A program made the translations under genes and the position numbers. The notes beneath the pieces are model-generated. The model made no database searches. It was not told the origin of the DNA and saw only the letters and a program-made list of their open reading frames with translations. DNA of 64,000 nt from Sambucus nigra (Eukaryota > Streptophyta > Magnoliopsida > Dipsacales > Adoxaceae). Position 1 is the stretch's first letter. Each line of letters starts with the position of its first letter. The stretch is from contig OX422208.1 of assembly GCA_949130495.1 (NCBI GenBank), positions 401,195,885-401,259,884 on the forward strand. The letters are read 5' to 3'. This document shows, one piece after another, positions 10,501-22,697 of the stretch.

Positions 10501-11300
10501 CCAAAAAATGTTAATGATGCCCTTATTGACTCATTTTGGATAAATTCTATGCAAGAATAGCTAATCCAATTTAAGAGTCACGATGTTTGGAATCTGGTTC
10601 CTAGACCTAAAGATTTGAAGGTTATTGGCACAAGATGGATTTTTAAAAATAAAACTGATGAAAATGGGGAGGTCATTAGAAATAAATCTAGGTTGGTTGT
10701 GCAAGGATACTCCCGGTTTAAGGGAATTGATTTTGTCGAAACCTTTGCACCTATTACTCGTCTAGAATCAGTTCGGCTCCTTCTTGCAATTTCTTGTCAT
10801 ATGCAATTCAAATTATTCCAAATGGATGTTAAATCCGCTTTTTTAATTGGAATTTTTTCTGAAGAAGTTTACGTAGAACAACCCAAAGGATTTGTTGATC
10901 CTGTACACCTGGACCACGTCTTGAAGCTTAGAAAATCCTTATATGGTTTGAAAACAGCTCCTGGATCTTAGTACGAGCGACTGCCTACCTTCTTAGCGTC
11001 TCACAATTTTGTCCGTGGCAGAAACAATCAAACATTGTTTGTTAGAAAGGAAAATCAACACATCTTAATCGCTTAAGTATATGTGGACGATAATATTTTC
11101 GGATCCACTTGTCCTAAACAAGTAGAGAATTGTTTTGATATCATGCATACTGAATTTCAGATGTCTCTAATGGGTGAACTATAATATTTTTTGGGTTTAC
11201 AAGTCAAGCAATGCAGTGATGGTCTTTTCATTTCTCAATCCAAGTATGCTGCAGATTTAGTTAAAAAAATTCAGCTTAGAAAATGCTAAACCTTCTAGAA
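10501..11300 (+). pseudogene. Copia A reverse transcriptase, broken
   Basis: RT hallmarks in order: VWNLVPRPKDLKVIGTRWIF, NKSRLVVQGYSRFKGIDF, ETFAPITRLESVRLLLAI, QMDVKSAFLIG (first catalytic Asp), VYVEQPKGFVDP, KLRKSLYGLKTAPGS, then the active-site box YVDDNIFGST at about 11080. Stops occur at 10558, 10969, 11076 and 11182, and a frameshift separates the end from the RNase H part. RT copies element RNA into cDNA in virus-like particles; this copy is dead. The longest clean ORF is 10615-10971. Confidence 0.9.
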
Positions 11301-11996
11301 CCCCCATGAGTACTTCAACTAAACTATTTAAGGATCGTAATGGGAAAAATGTTGATCCACCTCTTTATAGAAGTATGATAGGGATTTTACTGTATCTTAT
11401 CGCATCTCGACCTCACATATCCTTTGCCGTGTGTATCTGGGCGAGATATCAAAGTAACCCCAAAGAATCCCACTTATTAAGTGTGAAAAGGATTATTAAA
11501 TATGTTAAAGGTACTCTAAAATTTGGTATTTGGTACACAAAAGATACGACTAGTTCCATTGTAGGATTCACCGATGCCGATTGGGCCGATTGTATTGATG
11601 ATAGTAAGAGCACTTCTGGTTCTTGATACTACATAAGCAATAATCTCGTAGGCTGGTCGTGTAAGAAACAGAATTGCATTGCATTATCTAGTGCCGAATC
11701 TGAAGATATAGTAGCTGGTAGCTATTGTGCTCAATTACTATGGATTATACATATGCTTAGTGGTTATGGTATCACTGAAAATCCATTAACCATGTTCTGA
11801 GATAACGAAAGTGCCATTAATATTTCCAAAAATCCTGTAATGCACTCACGTACTAATCATATTAAGATTATACATCATTTCAGCCGTGATCTTGTGGAAT
11901 TCAAAAGAGCTTGTTATTGAATATTTGAACACTCAAAAGCATCTCGCATATCTCTTTACCAAATCTTTAGATAACATTCAATTTGAGTATTTGTGA
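11301..11996 (+). pseudogene. Copia A RNase H, broken
   Basis: From 11306: YRSMIGILLYLIASRPHISF, RYQSNPKESHLLSVKRII, FTDADWADC (catalytic Asp), then after a stop at 11624 the frame continues SNNLVGWSCKKQNCIALSSA, DIVAGSYCAQLLW, a stop in place of the residue before DNESAIN (11801), and MHSRTNHIK. A frameshift follows near 11900. The domain order after RT confirms copia. It would degrade the RNA strand of RNA:DNA hybrids in a working element. Confidence 0.85.
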
Positions 11997-12363
11997 ACAG
12001 CCATAGGCATGATAACTCTCAATTAATCTTTATTTTTTTGTGTGATTTATACCCCTTGTATATTTGAGAAAAATTGGGGGAGAAGATCTTGAGTATTGCT
12101 TAGCGATTTTTCTATCTATTCCTGATTCTAACTCAACTAATGTGCCATTTAGTGTTTATCTTGTCTCAGGCATTTCAGACCCATTGTATATCTTGTTACT
12201 ACTTTGTAGGGTATTGGTCTGTATATAGTTGAGTGATGTATTTTTTTCATCTTATTTTCGATTCTAGGATGGGAAAGGGTAGAATTTTTGTATAGGACAA
12301 ATAGGATTTTTTCTTTTTGACCCACGAGTTCTGAATACTGAAGGGAATTTTGTCTCTAATATC
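11997..12363 (+). other. Copia A 3' untranslated region
   Basis: Non-coding stretch between the end of RNase H and the PPT. An ATTGGGGGAGAAGATC purine run at ~12072 resembles a second PPT. No envelope-like ORF, which some SIRE elements have, is visible. Confidence 0.5.
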
Positions 12364-12376
12364 CAAAGGGGAAGAT
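12364..12376 (+). promoter_or_regulatory. Copia A polypurine tract
   Basis: CAAAGGGGAAGAT directly precedes the TGAGAACACAC start of the LTR; compare the canonical CAAAGGGGGAGAT of SIRE-type elements. Confidence 0.65.
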
Positions 12377-14602
12377 TGAGAACACACTACATATTAACTC
12401 ACTTGAGTCTGCATATATAGGAGTTCCAAATAGTTTTGATATATAGATAAAATAGGTTAGAATAGTTTGAGAACTCCATCTCCTCAAAGGTACATACTCC
12501 ATGAAGAAATCTAGTCCTAAATAACCTTCAAAGGGAAGCTAATTCTAAATCCTAAAAACCACAAATAAGACACTTGCACTGCATCATTCATATCACCATT
12601 TGCATAAAAGGTTTTTCAACACTTATATTCAATTAAAATCATTTTATATAATTTTAAATAATTTTCAAATTATTTTTGAATTAATTAAAACTTGGTTTTT
12701 AAAAGTGTTATGGGTAAAAGTTGAATTTTAGAAACTTATTTTCTATGGTGATTATTTGCCTGGGTAGAATTCGAAAGCGTTAGAGAGTGGGAGGTGTGCT
12801 TTGTAATTATTTTCAACACGCGTCTCAGCCTTCATCCTGTGCGTACACGTGTTGGTAACCTAACGAGTAGATTTGTGTTTCTGTTAGACACAAAACACTT
12901 GCACATCCTCAGCCCTTGGATTGTTTTAATCAACGTACTGCATGCGATTTAACTCGATCCTTATGAAACCTGCCTTACCCAATCAGTGTTTATATAACCC
13001 ACCGCTTTTGTTAAATCGTTGGATTTAAGTCAACTTATTTAGACTTAATCTTAGCCATAGGATAGAGGCCAAAGTTCTCGATCCTTCTACGCTTAGTATA
13101 AAAAGGTTCAACCCTCAGCATTTTCATATTTTTATCATTTCGTCATTCCTGAGAGAAAATATAGGGTAGAGAAAAGAGAGAGAAGGGAGAAGAGAGGGAA
13201 AGAAGTGAGAGAGATTAGAAGAAGAAACCCTAGTTTTGTTCATAGTTCAAGCCTCTGGGAGTTTTCTCCTAAACCAAACACCAAAACCTAAAAGTCCCAT
13301 ACACCAGAAAACCTACTTTTAATAGTTAGATCCTTCTAGGGTTTCTGTGTTGTTGGTTTTGTGTTTTCGTTTGAAGACCTCTTCAATTCTTTTATTCTCT
13401 CAGAACTCATCTCTAATAGAGATTTGAGTTTCATTATTGAAACTGAGTCTTTCTTAAATAGAACATCTCACGTTATAGTTTTCTATTTCTCTTTTTTGAT
13501 CTAGCATTTTAGATCTATTTTGTATCAACAAATTTTGAAATAAAATTTTATATGTTTTAAAAATATTTTTTAGATCTGGTGAGTTGCGTGTTTCTAGTTT
13601 TGTATTTTATGTTGTATGAAATAATAGTGTAAAAAAATAAAAGGAACATAAAAGAACTATTTCTAAAGTATTAAGGCATATTCGATCTGAAAAAGAAGTT
13701 TTATACCAAAAAAATGTTGAATCAGTTTGTGCAAGTTAAGTCTGAATCTGTTTTGATAAAGTAGACTTCTAGTCTAGTTTTGATCTCAATTGGAGGTTTA
13801 TAATTTCAAAAACATTTTCAAAACCCTGAAATTGTTTAATACCTTGAACCATCTTATGAGTAAGGTATCCTTGATATCTGTAGATAAACAAAAGATCAAG
13901 AAGTCTTGGCTTGAAAAATCAAGATTTAGAAATAACCAATCATTTTTGAACTATTGTAATTTGTTAGGATTATTTGTATAAATATTGAGAGGGTGAGTAG
14001 CATGTTTGCATGTAGTAGCACATCACAAACACTATCTCACAAGAACACTTAGACACTGTGGTTCTATCTGAGAATCTTGAATTTGAAAGAGTTTCTGGAA
14101 TTAGAATTCAAAGAGAAGGAGATCAAGGAAAAGACAAAGAAGTAGCAAGAAAAGATCAAGTTTCAAGTCAGAATACCTTTGGAGCGGAGAATATTGTGTA
14201 GGTATATTCTGAACTTAGGTTAGGATCTTTGTGGTTTTCTTAAGTGTTGTAACTTGATTTTTATTCTAATGGTTTTTTTTTTGTGCTGTAGAGGGCACCA
14301 TGGATGTTTCCCTTATTTAAGGGTTTTACCACGGTAAACATTCCTTTGTCTATTTCTGTGAATGTTCTTAACTGTTGTTGTGATTGGTCCTATATGGTAA
14401 TTTTAATAGATGTTTATTAGATTTTAAAAAGAAAGGTAATCCACTATCAAATTTAATCCATACATTCAGAAAGAGATTTTACAACACATCTTGTGTTTTT
14501 CGAAAAGTGTTTTGGCCAAAAAGTTTATTCGGAGTTTACACAACCATAATATTTTGTTATCAACCTTGTAAACAAAGCTTTTAGTATTAAAGCGTTTCTT
14601 CA
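12377..14602 (+). mobile_element. Copia A 3' LTR, about 2.2 kb
   Basis: Starts TGAGAACACAC and ends ...GCGTTTCTTCA. It aligns in blocks with the copia B LTR (41375-43320): ACTCACTTGAGTCT near the start; TGGGTAGAA-TCGAAAGCGTTAGA (12759 versus 41746); ACACGTGTTGGTA; a TATA box with short GA-rich leader; and GGGTTTTACCAC near the 3' end (14320 versus 43060). It has a TATA box at 13096-13106 followed by an A/G-rich tract. Small ORFs inside are chance frames. Confidence 0.75.
13096..13106 (+). promoter_or_regulatory. TATA box of copia A LTR
   Basis: GTATAAAAAGG, followed ~55 bp later by a GA-rich leader (13150-13215). The copia B LTR has the equivalent GTATAAATAGG at 42088-42098 at the same relative place, supporting a promoter. 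Confidence 0.6.
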
Positions 14603-16275
14603 ATTTGTAATACCATGTGTTCATTGGTTACATTATTGGTACAGTTGGTTTCTTCTGGACCAGTTTATATGCAGTTGTTCTTGATATTCATGTTTAATTG
14701 ATAACATTGTCTATTTTCATTTAATCGCACCGACTTTGACTAGTGATTCATTTGTGTGATTTATGTTTTCTAGCATAGGATGTTTTATATGCTTATATTA
14801 TGCATATTTCTACTATGTACCATGTTTGCATTTATTGTTTTCATTTTTTCCATATATTCTTTTCGAAAAACCAAAAAGATTTTCGATTTTAAAATTTTTG
14901 AAAAAGATAAAAAGGTTTTTGTATTTTGTTTTACACTGTATATGAATGGACACTTAGGATGACCTAGTCACAATTTCATTCCAATTATCCATGTGATAAT
15001 TTGATAGTGCTTTGAGATAATATATCATGTCATCCACGTGTTTTATAATGTTTGGAGTCACTGAGATGTTATCAGACGATACTTCTTACATATTTGACTT
15101 AATATGTCCTTTACTGAACACTTGCACGCATTTTTCTGATTATTGTACTTGTCTATCACTTATTGGTCGAGTGTTTTCATCTTAATCTTGTCATTAAAAT
15201 GAATCAAGTGCAGTAATATGAGAGTTATAAAAGTAGTGCATGTAAAAACTATTTCCCGTGAGGAATTTGTTTAAATTTAAAAAAATGATGAATGGCACGG
15301 GAAAGGGCTGCGAGTGAATAACTATCAAGTAGTGAAAGCCACCATTTGAAAAGAGCCCGCACAAAAATTAAGGCAATAAAAAGATGAAATATGCCAAAAT
15401 TTGGGCCATTAAGTTTTCTCTAAGTTGAGAATTCAGTACCTCGTTAGATATAAAAATTGCATTATTTTATATGAGGGAGTTTGGTTGGAAAGTAATCAAT
15501 GGGTTTGCAAGTCCTTTGAAAAGTTCTCAAAATGACAATAATAAGTTTTGGACGTTATTGGTGTGAAAGTGACTTAGGCTTTGATTTGTTGATTTGATTT
15601 AGTCAATATCATCTAAATTAAACAACTTTACACCTAAGGATGCTTTTATTATTCATTCGATAGGAGTACACGTATGCATAGTGCACATGTGCTTGATTGA
15701 GTTTTAGTACTTATTGAATTTGTTCACACACATTCATTCCATATCCCCAATTTGGTTATCTTAGTAAAAATTCATGGTGTGTGATTTTTGTAAAATTATT
15801 TTTACATTTTTGTATGAAAATATTAAAAAATTCAAAAATAGTTTGTTTGCTTTGTTTCCCATGACACCCCATTTGCTTTATTGTGTTTATTCTTTCCTTG
15901 TCTATTTCGAACAAATAAAACGCAGGAGAACGAATTATTATGACTATATGGGGGGAGTTTTTGAATTATGGGGGAGATTTGAGATTTTATATATGTTTTG
16001 ATTTGACTTTATGTTTATCTCATTTCAAACTCGATATGTCACGAAGGTATTTGCTTTGTCTCTTGTGTGTAGGTACAAAGTTCGAAATTAGTGGATTTCA
16101 CACCCTGATGAGAAAAGCTTTGAGGTGTGAAATTTGTTGAAGATTGAAAAAGTTCAAGACTCGTCATTTACCTTTTCAATTTTGGGTTCATGGGAGGGTA
16201 GATTTGTATAGGCCATATTTTGATTGATAATTCAGATGTTTTTATTTTATACCAGCATAGACATATGGGGAGATT
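14603..16275 (+). other. Unassigned AT-rich stretch between two copia-type LTRs
   Basis: No ORF with recognisable protein features. Several purine runs (15949-15959, 15971-15980 and 16264-16272, the last CATATGGGGAGATTC) resemble copia polypurine tracts. It may be the 3' untranslated part of another copia element whose coding region is missing. Confidence 0.35.
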
Positions 16276-17342
16276 CGTAAGGAAAATTTTGTCCATTGTT
16301 AATTTGTATGGCGTATACCGCTACACCGTCGAAGAAAATCAAGATCACCTTCACATCAAGACGGATCCAAATAATCATGGTTCTTCAACAAACAGTCTCC
16401 GCAAGGTTAATTTTTATAAGGTTATGTTTTAGATTACCTTAATAATGCTCTTAGAGTATTTGTATTATTTTTCATAAAATATTTTCTAAGTGTTGGAGCG
16501 GAGCTTTAAAAGTTTTTATTAATTTTTTTTGAATTCATACTATCTAAAGATTTTTTTCTCGGACACCTTTCCTTAGAAAAATCATAACTAATTCATAAAA
16601 AAATAGTAAAATACGAAACTGGCGGCTAATCATTCGTATCGAAATTATCTATAATCATGGCGTAATTTCATAGGTCGTTCTAACGAGATAGGATCTCGTT
16701 CGAATGCAATGTCTTTTTCCCTGACACGTCACCGCCTTAATTTTTTTTTTATAAATAAGGTGTCAGGGTTCTGTATTTGGAGTGGCGAAAATTTTGTTTT
16801 GATGAGCATACGTATTTGCGAGTTTACCTTTTCTCCAACACAATTTTGAGGGTTCAAATTTGTTTTCACAAATCCCAGAGAGTTTTTTGTTTGAGTTGTT
16901 TTGTTGAACCCAAATCATACTTTGCCTAAAGTTCAACCTTTGTGAGAAGAGCTCTGCAACTGGAGAGCCGAGAGCTATTGTGGAGGGAGATCCTACAAAG
17001 AATCAAGACTGCGTGTCTAGGCTACATGTCCAAATTGGTACGGCTATGAGTGAGCCATTGCTAAGTTGTAGTTGAAGCTTTGAAGGTTTGACACAGACAT
17101 CGTGCATTACGCTCAAGGGAAGTTATATGTAAGTTAAAGATCGGGTAACTATGTCAAAGTTCTAGAATATAAAAGGTTTTGCCCTGAGGGGATTTTTTTC
17201 CTGAATTACTCTGTCACTTGCTTGCCTATATTTATCTACTTTCGCACGCACATGGGCTTATTTCACTTTGAATTTGGTTTTGTTAAATCTGAGTTACCTA
17301 ATTAAATAAGTGATTTTGCGAATTAAATTAATTGGTATTACA
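16276..17342 (+). mobile_element. Possible copia-type LTR (copia C)
   Basis: Follows a PPT-like CATATGGGGAGATTC and shows LTR-like layout: TTATAAATAAGG (TATA-like, ~16749) within an inverted repeat CCCTGACA...TGTCAGGG, a leader of about 400 bp, then AATATAAAAGGTTTTGCCCTG (17168) and an AT-rich end ...AATTGGTATTACA. Start could instead be the TGTTGGAGC at 16493. No flanking duplication found, no partner LTR in the window. Confidence 0.35.
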
Positions 17343-19848
17343 CCGCATTTACAAAAAGCAAGAATACCTTAGATAGGGCACACCTAGTTATCGAGTTGCA
17401 TTGACCATCCTAGATCCACCCGTGCTCTCCCAAGCCCAACTGTGTTGTACCATGAAAAGATACAGATTCAAGCCACCACATACGTGAGCATATCGATCCT
17501 CGATTATTGAAATCGAAAGTGAACCAGAAGAGCTAGAAGGAACCTGCAAACGTTCTGAGAAAATCCCGTCCGCACGCATTGGACTATGATTTACAAAACA
17601 AAAACTTACGTTATATGCTGGAAGTCTTATCACTCATCCCATACATTCTCACTAGGTACTAACCTATCCACATACCCTGGCTTGAGTCACCAACTGTGAC
17701 GTGCTGAATCATAACCATTCATCCTCGTAATATGAAATTAACATAGAAAGCTATCGATCTCGAGAAAGTGAATGCCAACTTCCCTCCTTAGGAGTAAGGC
17801 CGTCCCCTTTACATCCTTGGCACACATGAACCACCCTGGTTGGCAAATGCCTAATGCCCTTGTCTACACTAACCTTGCCCATTAACCGGTGATGATGTCA
17901 CCAACCCACCACACGTAGGTTACTATCTTCCTTATCATATCATGATTACAACCCCAAAATCCCCTTAGGAAGTATTTCGTTCACGAGAGACATTCACCTT
18001 ATTATATCCTTTGACTATATGAGATTGTAACCAAGCTTACTTCCAAGCTCTACCCAAATTAAATTCACGTGATGGCCACACCGGTCGCCATTAGCATTCT
18101 AAGGGTAGTACACAAGGTGGCATAATCCGTATTGTCTTGGAAGGACGTGCCAAGAACTTGTCCTTAACTTTTTAAGTTTATCCAAGAATATACAGTTGAC
18201 ACATACCATCATTATAATCATGCTTCGATATTACCCCACCTCGGTTTCCATTTTCAAGTCTCTGCATGGCATCATCAACCTGAGTCTTGAATACATTTCC
18301 TAATACTCCTCAAGATCAAGTCTCACACCTCCACTACTAGTCATTGCACGACAATTAGTCATCCTGCCCTATAACTACACGAGCCTCTAATCCCTCCTTG
18401 GAGGATACACCACCCATATGTTCCGATTCAGGAGATCGCACCTGGTACTTACACTATTCAACTCCTTTAAACCTTAACTAGCGGCGTGGCATCATTATGT
18501 GACCCTCAACGCAATCATTACTAGGACACTACCAGTTGCTCACACCAAACTTAACTGGTCTCCTAAGGACACCGAACATATTACATATAAGAGTCCTCAA
18601 GACCCGACATGATTTCCTCACCCAGGCCTTTGTCATTGTAGGTGTGCTCTATAAACCTTTCAGTATCCTCACCATGATTACTAGGTTCTCGCAAAGAACT
18701 AGTCTATGAGCTTCTACATATGGCCCAACTTAACCATTGAATACCTTAATAGTTCACAACAAGTTGATTTCTATTCGTAATGATGCCATACACAATTTTT
18801 CCTACGCACACTCCAAGATGCCCTTACACCACACTCCACTAGGATTACCTCACACCTAGCCATTACTTCGGTGGCTAACGTGAACCTTGACACTTAAATA
18901 ATAATCTTATCTCTCATATAAACGACTATGACCACAACCAATACTGCTAAGGATTATGGCAGGATACATGACATCGCCTACAATCTATTAACCTCTAGGT
19001 CTGCATCACCGACACCACTAAAGATCATATTACTTGAAGTCACATCATATTTTCTAAAACCCCAACATATAATATTACTTAGAGTTCACTCATAAGACTC
19101 CTCAATCATTATCATTGCATACGTAATATACTCATCGTAATTTTCCCATAACTCTCATTATACCCTATGAGGTACAACCTCCGGTGAAGAATCATAAAGT
19201 CTCTCACTTATAACGATACTATCTTACTGACTTAGTCTGAGTACAAATCCTAAGTGTTGACCAAAATGATCCATAATGCCCACTAAATCATCAATTTCAT
19301 TACGACATGATACTATCCCAATGATCGAATTCACGTAATCATCTCATGAGTACTAACTACCCGAAAGTACCTAGTCAAAGAACTTAACGCATTTGTATCA
19401 CCAATCAACACTGTTTAGGTACGATGCACTAGCTACCTAATCTCCACAGTTGACTTTACATCAATCATATTTTTAATTCAATAGACATCATTCACCATTC
19501 TCTACATCTCAATTGGCTTCTCGTATCACTATGGATTGACACACAAGCCCATCACACTAAAAATATGTGATGACGCCACTATTGGTTTGCACGGACACTC
19601 GCAACTTACTAGCATATCTAAATCAGAAGAACATAAGCGATTAATTACAACTAACTTAGTCACTTGTCATTTGGCAATGAATTCACCTGGCGTGCTACCC
19701 TCTTTGACTTCACCATCGAGGATATGAGCTAAACCGTCACCAAAACTACCATGACCGGTCCAAACAAATGCCGACATCAAAATATCCAATACCGACCTCA
19801 CCACTTCACTACCGAAAGGGAACTTGAGCCTAGATCTTTGGTACTATT
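17343..19848 (-). mobile_element. Non-coding interior of minus-strand chromovirus-like element
   Basis: Read on the minus strand, this follows the LTR end at 19849 and a decayed PBS. No gag or pol domain is recognisable; the 63-81 codon frames have no family pattern. It looks like a LARD-type or fully decayed interior. Its far (3') LTR was not found to the left. Confidence 0.4.
19836..19848 (-). promoter_or_regulatory. Decayed primer-binding site
   Basis: On the minus strand, TAGTACCAAAG follows the LTR end by two bases. It differs from the initiator-tRNA-Met PBS TGGTATCAGAG at three positions, all transitions, and is followed by a GGCTCAAG string like that found after such sites. Confidence 0.5.
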
Positions 19849-22697
19849 TATAACACCCCACCCCAGATTTACGTGTTTCCCGTAGGCAACCCGATCCAAC
19901 CCAAGCATTACGTGTGAAGTGAAATGAAACAAACTATATAATGTTGCTAATTTAGTATTATTTTAATTAATATTTCACTTATTTATGCGAGGGACCCATG
20001 GGGAGCACCCCCAGAGTCCAAGCACAAAGCTACTAACATAAAATAAAAGACAGTACTTACCTGTATAATGCTCTCAAAATATGAAACCTCACCACACCTA
20101 TTGTTACAAAACGAGGGAGTGACTTGAATGCTTAGGGGAAGTATACAACAATGCAATATGCAATCGAACGAAAAAAAATAAGACTCTAACATATTATACC
20201 TACTTTCACATGCAACTACCTTGTATATATATTTACATACATATACGTATATTTAATTCATGAAACCAATTTACTTCTAAAAATATTAGTTATCCCAATT
20301 AATTAACCTTAATCTTATAAAGGACTTCCTTTACTCATTTTGATATATATCCCTTTATTTAACACACACGGTTAAATATTTGGAACGACTTCACTTTATT
20401 TAACCAAAACCATTTCTTTACCGAAATCACCCTTTCCATTTAAACTAGTCCACATTAGGGTTTTCATTAAAAATCACCCTTTCAATAAACGCAAATACTG
20501 TGTTAGAAAATACTTATTTAGCCTTTGAAAACCTTTTACAACATACCTTTGTGTGAGTTATGGGTTAAATCTCTTAGGTTGCTTAACCACCCATTTACCC
20601 ACTTACTTTACTCTTCCTTTACCTTGTGGACATTAATCAATTTACACATTTACTTGTCCATTTTATCTTTACCGGAACATTTATTAATTCATTCAAGTTA
20701 GGTCGTCTTAACACATTTTCACGAAAAAACCCATTGCTTGACTTGTTCCTTATTCCTTTATCTTTTCCTCGAAAACTTCCAATAACATCATACTGTAACG
20801 GTATCCACACCGCCGGCAATGTGCACCATATGCACTGGCCAATGATATATGATCTTTCACCCAGGGCCCCTGACCCCCCATAATCTTTTTGGTGTCATCC
20901 GAGTTCCTTTTTAATGTGTTTTAACATACCTTTCCTTTTACCTGGTCGAGGCCAAAACTCGGGGTTCCAGCCCAACTTGTGTTACACTTTGAAACCATCA
21001 TTTTATGTCCTTTTACACTTTAGCCTTGATTTTATTTCAAAAATCATGTTCATTAGGACTATCACGTGTAACACTCTTTTCAACATTTTTATTTCATAGA
21101 AATGTTCAACTTTATGTAAACTTACCATTTTATCCATTTGTTTCCAAAAACACTTTTTACTCCGTTTTCCCAAGTGTTAATTTCCAAAACACCACTAGGT
21201 TAGACACACTAATTTCTTAAGTATTTTTAACACCTTAACACTTTCTTAACCCTTTGAATTATCAACTCAAAACATATTTAGTACATTACTTTCATTTTTA
21301 AAAATCATTAAACATATAAGACTACTTTATAGGAAAAATACCGTTTTCTTTTATTAACACATGTAGTCTTACATTCTTACACTTATCACACCCATAACCC
21401 CTTTTTTCTAAGACTTTGAAGATTTTAATTTTTTCTTATTTCAAGTTTAAACCTAACAAAACTGTCTTTAAACTTATTTATATGTCCATTATCAAAATAC
21501 TACAAGCTTATATGCATGAGAAGATGTATTTTAAATCCTAAAATCCTATCAAATGGGTTAAACTTATATTCCATTCTAGAAATTCTTAATATTTTGCAAA
21601 AATGCACCTTCAAGATACAAAATGTCCCACTTTCAAAAAATCTTAATTTTTCAAGAGACGTTGGAACATTATTTTACCAAACTTTTAGCAAGATCAACAT
21701 TATTTTTCAAAATATTTAATTTAATTAAATGTTTAACTTCAAACTTCTAGAAAATGCACCATCATCATAAAATCTGAATCTTTATCTCCAAACATTGAAA
21801 TATGTATTCTTCATTTATTTTCAACAAAATGACATTTTTCAAATATTTTATTTCAATATTTTTATTATTAATTTTACTTGAAGTCATCATCTTGTTCATG
21901 TGCATTCTATTCTTAATATTCTAACAACAAGACTACAATTAGATAAAATAGAGTCTTAGATTAAGAGTAGTTTTTTGTCACCTCAAATGAAGCTCTAATA
22001 ATACAAGGAATGAAATATCTAAAAAGATGGAAACCTCCCATCTCCTAAGGTGTCCTGAAGGAGGTTGATCAGCTCCACCAAGATTGTCTCTATGAAAGCT
22101 CCATAAAAAACACTCTTCAAACTCCATGAATATCCCATCTTCATCTTCTCCAAAACCAACCAAAAACATCTCCAAAATCCATAGCTACGCTCATCAATGG
22201 TGGAAATGGATATCTAAGGCTTAAATATAATGGGATAATAGAAGAATTTTGTGGCATAAAGACGACATATGGTGGTGGAGTGGTTGTGAGAGGTGGAGAG
22301 AAGATCAACAACGGTGGAAGACCCACTCCCCCTATCTCTCGATCTCTCTATTATTACAACTTCAAATACCCAAAATGGACCTAAACAAGCCTTATAAAAA
22401 TTCATTGAACACCAAAATCCCATTTTTACCCAATCTGGGCTCACCAGAGCTTGACATCTCATCAATCCAACGACCCAGAATGAGATAGCGCACAAGGGCA
22501 ACTCAATTTAAAAGTCTGAACAACCTTGTTCAAACGAGATTTGCCCCTTGTTCGATCCAACACTTCTAACATCCTTTTCATGACCGGACTTATTAGGCTG
22601 TAGGATGTAGTTCGAAGATCATTTGATCCCATACTTCGAACGACCTTATTTCTCATTCAAATGACCTTCACTTCATTCAAATAACCCTTTTCCCCAT
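19849..22697 (-). mobile_element. Chromovirus-like LTR, main part (3' portion of 5' LTR)
   Basis: The minus-strand LTR would run from 40077 (TGTAATACCCACCCC) to 19849 (...GGGGTGGGGTGTTATA), a total of about 3.0 kb once Tat-1 is removed. TGTAAYACCCC/GGGGTGTTACA inverted ends are characteristic of Tekay/Del-type chromovirus LTRs. The 3.0 kb size is close to the second chromovirus-like LTR on the right (2.97 kb). On the minus strand 22690-22500 has the TTCGAAC/TTTGAAC words seen in that other LTR. ORFs here are chance. Confidence 0.55.
22693..22697. repeat. 5 bp TSD of Tat-1, left (CCCAT)
   Basis: CCCAT immediately left of the LTR edge, repeated exactly at 39913-39917. It fixes both ends of the 17.2 kb element. 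Confidence 0.85.

Larger units (their letters stand above)
9573..14602 (+). mobile_element. Ty1/copia element A, SIRE/Maximus-like, 5'-truncated
   Basis: Domain order integrase, RT, RNase H (copia order) followed by PPT and a 2.2 kb LTR. The RT/RNase H sequence strings (MSLMGEL, YFLGLQVKQ, SQSKYAADLVKK, ALSSAESE, MHSRTNHI) match the SIRE/Maximus lineage pattern. Gag, protease and the 5' LTR are missing because the LARD-like element's LTR abuts the integrase start. Many stops and frameshifts make it inactive. Confidence 0.8.

Noticed and set aside
17388..17633. 81-codon minus-strand ORF
   Set aside because: Within the non-coding interior of a decayed element; no gag or other motif recognised.
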